64,000 nucleotides of DNA, from NCBI RefSeq assembly GCF_949628215.1, contig NC_134276.1:217950610-218014609 (forward strand). Direction: 5' to 3'. A model generated the notes under the pieces. The model saw nothing but the letters and a program-made list of their open reading frames with translations, made no database searches and was not told the origin of the DNA. A program made the translations under genes and the position numbers. The DNA is from Phalacrocorax aristotelis (Eukaryota > Chordata > Aves > Suliformes > Phalacrocoracidae). Of the stretch, positions 47,401 through 58,600 are shown piece after piece (positions within the stretch are counted from its first letter, which is position 1; each line of letters opens with the position of its first letter).

Positions 47401-48055
47401 ATGGACGAGGTTTTGCTGGTGGCGGACACCCGCCGGCTGCTGCAAGCCCAGGACAAGCCGTGATCCACAGCGACCCGTGCCGACGCTCCCGGCACCGCCG
47501 ACGCCACGGGCAAATCCCAGCTCCTTTTCCTCGGCTCCCGGAAAACCCAGGCGGGGCCCAGGGAGACCCTCCGGAGCCAGCAGGAACGGCCGGTGCTCGG
47601 CGTTTACCGCGGGCTGTCGGGATTCACCATCCTCCAGAGGTGCTGCTGGCGAAGGAGCCCGTCCTCGGCAGCGGCGAGGGCTGCCCGAATTTCTGCGCCT
47701 GCGAGCTGCGTCCATGGGGCTGGCGGGGGGTGAGGCCGGGGGTCCGGGGCTCCGGGGCCGGGCCGTGTCGGTCCGTCCGGGCTTGGCTCTCCAGAAAGGA
47801 CGTCGGAGGTTTTGAGGGTACCGGCAGCTTCCGCTGGTCCCGGTGGCAGGGAGTCCCCGGCGGTGGCACGGCAGGACCCTGGCCCGCTCGGGAGACCCCT
47901 GTGGCAGCACCGGGGCCACCGCGGTGCCAACCCCTGGGAAGGGCCGGAAAAGCGGCTCCCGGAGCCACGGGGCCGAGCCCAGCTCCTCAGTGGGCACCAC
48001 GCCGAGCCCGAGCCAAGGCGCCACTGTCCCCCGCCGGCAACGCGGCCCCTTCCCC
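47401..48055. other. single-copy island with open frames on both strands, unassigned
   Basis: Between 47600 and 47760 both strands are open: the minus strand reads AEIRAALAAAEDGLLRQQHL and the plus strand IHHPPEVLLAKEPVLGSGEG. Neither has a recognisable domain, and splice borders are ambiguous. I assign no gene. Confidence 0.3.
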
Positions 48056-48315
48056 ATCCACGGCCACCTCCGCGTCCCACCCACCATCATCCCACCACCT
48101 CCTTCATCCCACCATCACCCCCCATCCCACCATCTCCTTCATCCACCACCTCCTTCATCCCACCATCACCCTCATCCTGCCATCTCCACCACACCATCAT
48201 CCCCAACCCACCCTCACCCCCATCCCACCATCTCCTTCATCCCCCCGATCATCCCCATCCCGCCATCACCCTCATCCCGCCATCTTCTTCATCCCACCCT
48301 CACCCCCATCCCGCG
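48056..48315. repeat. CATCCCACCATCTCCTT repeat
   Basis: About 260 bp of CATCCCACCATC and TCCTTCATCC words, compositionally simple. Confidence 0.88.
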
Positions 48316-49847
48316 GCCGTCTCCATCCGCAGCCCCGTCCCACGAGCAGGGTGACGGGGGCGGGGGGGTGACAGCCTGCAGGGAAGGTGACACCGGGTGG
48401 GCCACAACACCCTGTCCCTGCGCCCCCTCCCCGCCCACACCGGGGCCCGGGCGGGGGCCGCGGCTGCGCCGTGCCATCGCCCCCCTTCCTCATTTATTGA
48501 TGAATAATCCCGGCGGCGGCTGCGGGGGTGGGGGGGACGGTGCCAGGACCCTGCTCCCGGTGGTCCCCGCTCACCGCCGGCTCCCACCCCAGCTCGGGGG
48601 GGACGGGGGGGACGCCACCGTGGCGGTGCCAAGCCGTGCTGGGCGGGCGAGGGGCTCAGGCTCACCCGCACCCGTGGGCACCCCATGGGCACCGGGGTGG
48701 GGACACACGGGTGTCCTTGGGGGGGTACCAGCACCGCACTGAGCACCCCAGGGACCCTCCCCGTGGGAGCAGGGACCCAATCCTGCCCCGCTGCCCACCC
48801 TGCAGCCCCCAGGCCCCCCCATTTCCTCCTGCCGGACCCCCCCAGAAGGGGGGACCCAGCCGCGAGGGGCTGGCGGGCACCCACGGGTGGGTGCGGGCGT
48901 TGCGAGCCGGCGTGACGGTGCCTGCGCCCGTGGCGTGCGCGGCACAGACCTTTCTAGATCACCGCGAGGCTCCGAGGCCGGTTTTGGGGGCCCGTTGGCT
49001 CCTCCGACATGGCACCGGTGCGGGGAGGGGGCTGCACCCCACGGACCCCCCCTCCCCACGCCCCATGTCCCTGCCGTGTGGGGACCCCCGTGGCTCGGCC
49101 GGTCGCCGTGACCCCCCCCCGGATGGCTGCGGGGGAGCTGGGGGAGCCCCGCGCCCCCTGTGACGGTGCTGGCCTGGGTGGGGGTGGGGGGGGTACCGCG
49201 GGTAGGGGGGTGCAGGGGTGTGGGGAGCGGGGTGCGGGGGGTCTGTGGGGTGGGGAGGCGCACCCCGGGGGCACTGCGGGGGGGAGGCATGGGTGGTCCC
49301 GCTGTGGGGTGGGAAATCGGGGGTGCACAGGGATGCGGCACGGGGGGGGGGGCCGTGAGCAGTGCGTGGGTGTGCCGGGGGTGGGGGGGGTGACACCCGG
49401 GGACACGGGTGGCCCCGGTGTGCGCGGCACGGTGGGGGGGCGGGGGGGGAGGTCGGGACACAGCGGGGTGCCGTTCACAGGATCGAAGGGTGCTGGGGGG
49501 GGCGGTGCGGGGACCCCGGGGTGCCGCGCGTGGGGCCTCGGGGTGCTGCGGGGGGGGAGGTTGTCCCGGGTGGGCGGGGGGGCGGGGTGCAGGGTGTCCC
49601 TGTGGCGGGGGGGTGCCCCCCCACAATGTGTGGTGCATGGGGCGGGGGGATGCGGGGTGGGGGTGGTCCGGGCATCCCCGGGCATTGCGGGGTGTCACGG
49701 CGGGGGGGGGGAGTCCCGCGTTTAGGGGGGGGGGGGGGAGCCCCGGGGGGCGGAGCGGGAGGCGGGGGGAGCAGGGGGACCCCAGAGCCGCCCCCCTTCC
49801 CCGTGTCCCGCCCGTGTTCCCCCCCCCTCCCCGCCCCCGGTCCTACC
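48316..49847. other. GC-rich single-copy DNA, probable miR-129-1 host intron
   Basis: A CpG-rich stretch at 48410-48530 includes an AT-rich core TTTATTGATGAATAATCCC. From 49180 to 49760 the plus strand is very G-rich. No protein gene was supported. If the proposed minus-strand donor at 49846 is used, this is intron. Confidence 0.4.
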
Positions 49848-50110
49848 TGCGGTGGCCGCCGCGCTGCGCCGGGTGCGGGGGTGCGGGGGTGCGGGGGGGG
49901 GGGGGCCGGTGCGCGGCGGCGCGAGCCCTGGCGGCGGCGATTGACCCGCATTGACGTCACTGCGTCATCAGGGTTCCCCTGGAAACACGCGAGAGCTAAA
50001 AATAGCCTCGGCAAGGGGGGGCGGTGGGCGGGACGGGGGAAGGGGGAGCGGCCCCCCCCTCGCCCCCGCCGGCTGCCGCTATTCTGGGGACAAAGGGATA
50101 AATATAGACA
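49848..50110 (-). promoter_or_regulatory. CRE/MEF2 promoter and putative first exon, probably of the miR-129-1 transcript
   Basis: The region contains a consensus CRE TGACGTCA (49952-49959), a second CRE-like site (TGACGCA on the minus strand, 49967-49961), a perfect MEF2 site CTAAAAATAG (49996-50005) and a MEF2/TATA-like ATAAATATAG (50098-50107). On the minus strand these are followed by CpG-rich DNA ending in CGCAG|GTAGGA, a strong splice donor (exon end 49847). The hairpin of MIR129-1 lies 3.9 kb further on the same strand. The opposite reading is also possible: ATAAATATA as a plus-strand TATA box, but that would transcribe straight into a minisatellite. Motifs are seen; promoter function and target are inferred. 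Confidence 0.6.
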
Positions 50111-50480
50111 CGGGGGACACCGCCACCCCCACGGGGGACACCGCCACCCCCACGGGGGACACCGCCACGGGGGGGCCACAGGCGCCCCACGGGGACACCG
50201 CCACCCCCACGGGGGACACCGCCACGGGGGGGCACAGGCGCCCCACGGGGACACCGCCACCCCCACGGGGGACACCGCCACGGGGGGGCACAGGCGCCCC
50301 ACGGGGACACCGCCGCGCCCCACGGGGACACCGCCACCCCCACGGGGGACACCGCCACGGGGGGGCACAGACACCCCACGGGGACATCGGTCCGGGGGGG
50401 GCACAGACACCCCACGAGGGCACCCCCACGGGGGGGCACCCACCCAGGAGACACTGCCACGCCCACGAGGGTCACAGCCA
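50111..50480. repeat. GGGGGACACCGCCACCCCCAC minisatellite
   Basis: About 350 bp of ~21-bp and ~60-bp units with GACACCGCCACCCCCACGGG and GGCACAGGCGCCCCACGGGG. It starts 10 bp after the AT-rich element at 50098. Confidence 0.92.
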
Positions 50481-50755
50481 TGGGGGGGCTCCACCACGGA
50501 GGGACACCAGCACCCCACGTGGGACACCGCGGGGAGGGTCAACGCCCCCAGACACCCCCGTCTGCGCCCCTGCGTCCCTGGGTGTGGGGGGGTCGACACC
50601 CGCCCCGTGGGCTGTGTGGGGGGTGTGTGGCTGGGGACAGCAGGACAGCGGGACATGAGGACAGCGGGGACGTGGGGCTGGCCCTGCACCAGCACTGCAA
50701 CCGGGAGCAGGAGGTGACCCCCCCGCCCCCCCACGGGCACCCACGGGGGCACAGG
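50481..50755. other. short single-copy spacer
   Basis: No gene could be supported. A plus-strand open stretch ending GLALHQHCNREQE before a gtgacc donor-like site is too short to interpret. Confidence 0.35.
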
Positions 50756-52340
50756 ACTTGGGTGCTCATGTGCGTGCACCACGCACACCCACCCCCCACT
50801 CCCCCCCCCACGAGTGTGCACAACCCCCCTTGCACTGCGTGTGCGCCGCACACACCCCCTGCACGCACGCTGTGCACAAACACCTGCACCGCACGCACAC
50901 ACGCACTGTGCACGGACATACACCGTGCACGCTACACGCTGTGCACACGCACCTGCACCGCGCACACCCTCCCCGCGCACATACAAGGCACACACGTGCT
51001 GTGCACAACCTGCCCTGTGCACAGGCGTGCACTGTGCACGCTACACACGCGCTGTGCACACGCCTGCACTGCGCACACACACCCCCCGTGCATACACCCA
51101 CCGTGCACACATGCGCTGTGCACGGACACACACCGTGCACGCTACACACACACTGTGCACACACACTGCACACAGGCACACACTGTGCACGCTACACACA
51201 CACTGTGCACACACTGCACACGCTGTGCACACACCTGCACCCCGCACACCCCCTTCCGTGCATACACCCACCGTGCACACATGCGCTGTGCACGGACACA
51301 CACCGTGCACGCTACACACACACTGTGCACACACACTGCACACAGGCACACACTGTGCACGCTACACACACACTGTGCACACACTGCACACGCTGTGCAC
51401 ACACCTGCACCCCGCACACCCCCTTCCGTGCATACACCCACCGTGCACACATGCGCTGTGCACGGACACACACCGTGCACGTTACACACACACTGTGCAC
51501 ACACACTGCACACAGGCACACACTGTGCACGCTACACGCGCTGTGCACACACCTGCACCCCGCACACCCCCTTCGTGCATACACACACCGTGCACACATG
51601 CACAGTGCACGGACACACACCGTGCACGCTACACATGCTGTGCACACACCTGCAATGTGCACACATCCCCCCGTGCATACACCCACTGTGCACACACGCG
51701 CTGTGCACGGACACACACCGTGCATGCTACACACCCACTGTGCACACACACTGCACACAGGCACACACTGCACGCTACACACGCGCTGTGCACACACGCG
51801 CTGTGCACGGACACACACTGTGCACGCTACACACCCCACTGTGCACACACACTGCACACAGGCACACACTGCACGCTACACACGCGCTGTGCACACACGC
51901 GCTGTGCACGGACACACACCGTGCACGCTACACACCCACTGTGCACGGACACACCTGCACCGTGCACACAGACGCTGTGAAGCACCCGCACACCCTGTGT
52001 GCACACACACACTCTTTCACTGTGCACTCACTCACACCCCGTGCACACACACCCTGTGCACCCACACACGCTGTGAGGCAGCCGCACACCCTGTGCACAC
52101 ACAACCCCCCTGCGCACAGACACACACCCTGCACGCTACATGGACACTGTGCACACACACACGCTGTGAAGCACCCGCACACACACACACAGAGGCTGGG
52201 CACACCCCGACCCCCAAGGCCCCACGACTGTGCGCACACCCCACACCCCCTGTGCACACACACACACACAGAGAGCACATGCGGTGCACACCCCCACGCC
52301 TGCACCCGCACACCACGCATCGCCTGTTCACACACACTCG
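50756..52340. repeat. TGCACAC-rich satellite with 170-bp higher-order repeat
   Basis: Words such as CGCTGTGCACACAC, CGTGCACGCTACACA and ACTGCACACAGGCACACACT fill 1.6 kb. A 170-bp block beginning CCGTGCATACACCCACCGTG recurs in near-identical form at 51087, 51257 and 51427. Alternating purine-pyrimidine content is high. Confidence 0.95.
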
Positions 52341-52629
52341 TGTGCCCCGATCACCCCCTTTGCCACCTCCAGGTGCGGGTGACGGCGTGGGGCCGCGGTA
52401 CCACCGGCACAACCCCCTGAGGCAGTGGGTGACATGGTGACACGGACGACAAGGTGACACGTGACACGGGTGATATGGGTGACAAGGAGACACGATGACG
52501 CAGGACCTGGCGGGGACCCCACGTCACGTGGTGTAATTTTCACCAGGGGCTGTGCTGGGACAGGGACGGTGCCACCAGTGACAACGCTGGTGGCACCGTG
52601 GGACACGGGGGGGCCGTCCACGCGCACGG
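52341..52629. other. single-copy spacer containing a perfect 13-bp hairpin
   Basis: Non-repetitive spacer between two arrays, with GTGACACGG words near 52440-52500. At 52566-52599 there is a perfect inverted repeat, ACGGTGCCACCAG and CTGGTGGCACCGT, around an 8-base loop. No gene is recognised. Confidence 0.6.
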
Positions 52630-55600
52630 CAGTGCCGTGATGGGGCTGTACTGGGACGGGCTGTGCCGGGACGGGCTGTGATGGGACGGGCTGTGCCGGG
52701 ACGGGCTGTGCCGGGACGGGCTGTGATGGGACGGGCTGTGATGGGACGGGCTGTGCCGGGACGGGCTGTGCCGGGACGGGCTGTGCCGGGACGGGCTGTG
52801 ATGGGACGGGGCTGTGCCGGGACGGGCTGTGATGGGACGGGCTGTGATGGGACGGGCTGTGATGGGACGGGCTGTGCCGGGACGGGCTGTGCCGGGACGG
52901 GGCTGTGATGGGACGGGCTGTGCCGGGACGGGCTGTGATGGGACGGGGCTGTGCCGGGACGGGCTGTGCCGGGACGGGCTGTGATGGGACGGGCTGTGCC
53001 GGGACGGGCTGTGATGGGACGGGCTGTGATGGGACGGGCTGTGATGGGACGGGCTGTGCCGGGACGGGCTGTGCCGGGACGGGGCTGTGATGGGACGGGC
53101 TGTGCCGGGACGGGCTGTGATGGGACGGGGCTGTGCCGGGACGGGCTGTGCCGGGACGGGCTGTGCCGGGACGGGCTGTGATGGGACGGGCTGTGCCGGG
53201 ACGGGCTGTGATGGGACGGGGCTGTGCCGGGACGGGCTGTGATGGGACGGGCTGTGATGGGACGGGCTGTGATGGGACGGGCTGTGATGGGACGGGCTGT
53301 GCCGGGACGGGCTGTGATGGGACGGGCTGTGCCGGGACGGGCTGTGATGGGACGGGGCTGTGCCGGGATGGGCTGTGCCGGGACGGGCTGTGCCGGGACG
53401 GGCTGTGATGGGACGGGCTGTGCCGGGACGGGCTGTGCCGGGACGGGCTGTGCCGGGACGGGCTGTGATGGGACGGGCTGTGATGGGACGGGCTGTGATG
53501 GGACGGGCTGTGATGGGACGGGCTGTGCCGGGACGGGCTGTGCCGGGACGGGGCTGTGATGGGACGGGCTGTGCCGGGACGGGCTGTGATGGGACGGGGC
53601 TGTGCCGGGACGGGCTGTGCCGGGACGGGCTGTGCCGGGACGGGCTGTGATGGGACGGGCTGTGCCGGGACGGGCTGTGATGGGACGGGCTGTGCCGGGA
53701 CGGGCTGTGCCGGGACGGGCTGTGCCGGGACGGGCTGTGATGGGACGGGGCTGTGCTGGGACGGGCTGTGATGGGACGGGCTGTGATGGGACGGGCTGTG
53801 ATGGGACGGGCTGTGATGGGACGGGCTGTGCCGGGACGGGCTGTGCCGGGACGGGCTGTGATGGGACGGGCTGTGATGGGACGGGCTGTGCCGGGACGGG
53901 CTGTGATGGGACGGGGCTGTGCCGGGATGGGCTGTGCCGGGACGGGCTGTGCCGGGACGGGCTGTGATGGGACGGGCTGTGCCGGGACGGGCTGTGCCGG
54001 GATGGGCTGTGCCGGGACGGGCTGTGATGGGACGGGGCTGTGATGGGACGGGCTGTGCCGGGACGGGCTGTGATGGGACGGGGCTGTGCCGGGACGGGCT
54101 GTGCCGGGACGGGCTGTGCCGGGACGGGCTGTGATGGGACGGGCTGTGCCGGGACGGGCTGTGATGGGACGGGCTGTGATGGGACGGGGCTGTGATGGGA
54201 CGGGCTGTGATGGGACGGGCTGTGCTGGGACGGGGCTGTGCCGGGACGGGCTGTGATGGGACGGGGCTGTGCCGGGACGGGCTGTGCCGGGACGGGCTGT
54301 GCCGGGACGGGGCTGTGCCGGGACGGGCTGTGCCGGGACGGGCTGTGATGGGACGGGGCTGTGCCGGGACGGGCTGTGCCGGGACGGGCTGTGATGGGAC
54401 GGGCTGTGATGGGACGGGCTGTGCCGGGACGGGCTGTGATGGGACGGGCTGTGATGGGACGGGGCTGTGCCGGGACGGGGCTGTGCCGGGACGGGGCTGT
54501 GATGGGACGGGGCTGTGCCGGGACGGGCTGTGATGGGACGGGCTGTGATGGGACGGGCTGTGCCGGGACGGGCTGTGATGGGACGGGCTGTGATGGGACG
54601 GGCTGTGCCGGGACGGGCTGTGATGGGACGGGCTGTGCCGGGACGGGCTGTGCCGGGACGGGGCTGTGCCGGGACGGGCTGTGCCGGGACGGGCTGTGAT
54701 GGGACGGGCTGTGATGGGACGGGGCTGTGCCGGGACGGGCTGTGCCGGGACGGGCTGTGCCGGGACGGGGCTGTGCCGGGACGGGCTGTGATGGGACGGG
54801 CTGTGATGGGACGGGCTGTGCCGGGACGGGCTGTGATGGGACGGGGCTGTGCCGGGACGGGCTGTGCCGGGACGGGCTGTGATGGGACGGGCTGTGATGG
54901 GACGGGCTGTGCCGGGACGGGGCTGTGCCGGGACGGGCTGTGATGGGACGGGCTGTGATGGGACGGGCTGTGCCGGGACGGGCTGTGATGGGACGGGCTG
55001 TGATGGGACGGGGCTGTGCCGGGACGGGGCTGTGCCGGGACGGGGCTGTGATGGGACGGGGCTGTGCCGGGACGGGCTGTGATGGGACGGGCTGTGATGG
55101 GACGGGCTGTGCCGGGACGGGCTGTGATGGGACGGGCTGTGATGGGACGGGCTGTGCCGGGACGGGCTGTGATGGGACGGGCTGTGCCGGGACGGGCTGT
55201 GCCGGGACGGGGCTGTGCCGGGACGGGCTGTGCCGGGACGGGCTGTGATGGGACGGGCTGTGATGGGACGGGGCTGTGCCGGGACGGGCTGTGCCGGGAC
55301 GGGCTGTACCGGGACGGGCTGTGCCGGGACGGGCTGTGCCGGGACGGGGCTGTGCCGGGACGGGCTGTGCCGGGACGGGCTGTGATGGGACGGGCTGTGC
55401 CGGGACGGGCTGTGCCGGGACGGGGCTGTGCCGGGACGGGGCTGTGCCGGGACGGGCTGTGATGGGACGGGCTGTGCCGGGACGGGCTGTGCCGGGACGG
55501 GGCTGTGGCGGGACGGGGCTGTGCCGGGACGGGCTGTGCCGGGACGGGCTGTGATGGGACGGACTGTGATGGGACGGGGCTGTGCCGGGACGGGCTGTGC

Positions 55601-58600
55601 CGGGACGGGCTGTACCGGGACGGGCTGTGCCGGGACGGGCTGTGCCGGGACGGGGCTGTGCCGGGACGGGCTGTGCCGGGACGGGCTGTGATGGGACGGG
55701 CTGTGATGGGACGGGCTGTGATGGGACGGGCTGTGATGGGACGGGCTGTGCCGGGACGGGCTGTGATGGGACGGGCTGTGCCGGGACGGGGCTGTACCGG
55801 GACGGGGCTGTGATGGGATGGGCTGTGCCGGGACGGGCTGTGATGGGACGGGCTGTGATGGGACGGGCTGTGCCGGGACGGGGCTGTGCCGGGACGGGCT
55901 ATGATGGGACGGGGCTGTGCCGGGACGGGCTGTGATGGGACGGGGCTGTGCCGGGACGGGCTGTGCTGGGACGGGGCTGTGCCGGGACGGGCTGTGCCGG
56001 GACGGGGCTGTGATGGGACGGGCTGTGCCGGGACGGGGCTGTGCCGGGACGGGCTGTGATGGGACGGGCTGTGCCGGGACGGGGCTGTGCCGGGACGGGG
56101 CTGTGCCGGGACGGGCTGTGATGGGACGGGGCTGTGCCGGGACGGGGCTGTGCCGGGACGGGCTGTGATGGGACGGGGCTGTGCCGGGACGGGCTGTGCC
56201 GGGACGGGGCTGTGATGGGACGGGCTGTGCCGGGACGGGCTGTGATGGGACGGGGCTGTGATGGGACGGGGCTGTGCCGGGACGGGGCTGTGCCGGGACG
56301 GGCTGTGATGGGACGGACTGTGCCGGGACGGGCTGTGATGGGACGGGCTGTGCCGGGACGGGCTGTGATGGGACGGGCTGTAATGGGACGGGGCTCTGCC
56401 GGGACGGGGCTGTGCCGGGACGGGGCTGTGCCGGGACGGGGCTGTGATGGGACGGGCTGTGCCGGGACGGGCTGTGCCGGGACGGGCTGTGATGGGACGG
56501 GCTGTGATGGGACGGGCTGTGCCGGGACGGGCTGTGATGGGACGGGGCTGTGCCGGGACGGGCTGTGCCGGGACGGGGCTGTGCCGGGACGGGGCTGTGC
56601 CGGGACGGGGCTGTGCCGGGACGGGCTGTGCCGGGACGGGCTGTGATGGGACGGGGCTGTGCCGGGACGGGCTGTGCCGGGACGGGCTGTGATGGGACGG
56701 GGCTGTGCCGGGACGGGCTGTGCCGTGATGGGGCTGTGCCGGGACGGGGCTGTGCCGGGACGGGGCTGTGATGGGACGGGCTGTGATGGGACGGGCTGTG
56801 ATGGGACGGGCTGTGCCGGGACGGACTGTGCTGGGACGGGCTGTGCTGGGACGGGCTGTGCTGGGACGGGCTGTGCCGGGACGGGCTGTGCCGGGACGGG
56901 GCTGTGCCGGGACGGGCTTTGATGGGACGGGCTGTGCCGGGACGGGCTGTGCTGGGACGGGCTGTGATGGGACGGGGCTGTGCCGGGACGGGCTGTGCCG
57001 GGACGGGCTGTGATGGGACGGGGCTGTGATGGGACGGCCTGTGATGGGACGGGCTGTGATGGGACGGGCTGTGCCGGGACGGGGCTGTGCCGGGACGGGC
57101 TGTGCTGGGACGGGGCTGTGATGGGACGGGCTGTGATGGGACGGGCTGTGATGGGACGGGCTGTGCCGGGACGGGGCTGTGATGGGACGGGCTGTGCCGG
57201 GACGGGCTGTGCCGGGACGGGCTGTGATGGGACGGGCTGTGATGGGACGGGCTGTGCCGGGACGGGCTGTGCCGGGACGGGCTGTGATGGGACGGGGCTG
57301 TGCTGGGACGGGCTGTGCTGGGACGGGGCTGTGATGAGACGGGCTGTGCCGGGACGGGCTGTGCCGGGACGGGCTGTGATGGGACGGGCTGTGCCGGGAC
57401 GGGCTGTGATGGGACGGGCTGTGCTAGGACGGGCTGTGCCGGGACGGGGCTGTGCCGGGACGGGGCTGTGCCGGGACGGGCTGTGCCGGGACGGGCTGTG
57501 ATGGGACGGGCTGTGCCGGGACGGGCTGTGCCGGGACGGGCTGTGCCGGGACGGGGCTGTGATGGGACGGGGCTGTGATGGGACGGGCTGTGCCGGGACG
57601 GGGCTGTGATGGGACGGGCTGTGCCGGGACGGGCTGTGCTGGGACGGGGCTGTGCCGGGACGGGCTGTGCTGGGACGGGCTGTGCCGGGACGGGCTGTGC
57701 CGGGACGGGCTGTGCCGGGACGGGGCTGTGCCGGGACGGGCTGTGCTGGGACGGGGCTGTGCCGGGACGGGCTGTGATGGGACGGGCTGTGCCGGGACGG
57801 GCTGTGCCGGGACGGGGCTGTGCCGGGACGGGCTGTGCCGGGACGGGCTGTGATGGGACGGGGCTGTGCCGGGACGGGCTGTGCCGGGACGGGGCTGTGC
57901 CGGGACGGGCTGTGATGGGACGGGCTGTGATGGGACGGGCTGTGCCGGGACGGGCTGTGATGGGACGGGCTGTGCCGGGACGGGCTGTGCCGGGACGGGC
58001 TGTGATGGGACGGGCTGTGATGGGACGGGCTGTGCCGGGACGGGCTGTGCCGGGACGGGCTGTGATGGGACGGGCTGTGCCGGGACGGGCTGTGCCGGGA
58101 CGGGCTGTGATGGGACGGGGCTGTGATGGGACGGCCTGTGATGGGACGGGCTGTGATGGGACGGGGCTGTGCCGGGACGGGGCTGTGCCGGGACGGGCTG
58201 TGCCGGGACGGGGCTGTGCCGGGACGGGGCTGTGCCGGGACGGGGCTGTGCCGGGACGGGCTGTGCCGGGACGGGCTGTGATGGGACGGGGCTGTGCCGG
58301 GACGGGGCTGTGCCGGGACGGGCTGTGATGGGACGGGGCTGTGCCGGGACGGGGCTGTGATGGGACGGGCTGTGATGGGACGGGCTGTGCCGGGACGGGC
58401 TGTGATGGGACGGGCTGTGCCGGGACGGGCTGTGCCGGGACGGGCTGTACCGGGACGGGCTGTGATGGGACGGGCTGTGCCGGGACGGGCTGTGCCGGGA
58501 TGGGCTGTGATGGGACGGGCTGTGCCGGGACGGGCTGTGCCGGGACGGGGCTGTGCCGGGACGGGCTGTGATGGGACGGGCTGTGCTGGGACGGGGCTGT

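Noticed and set aside
52360-52425. Short plus-strand terminal exon after cctccag at 52371 ending in TGA
   Set aside because: Fewer than 20 codons, no recognised sequence, and the only upstream partner would be across 1.6 kb of satellite.
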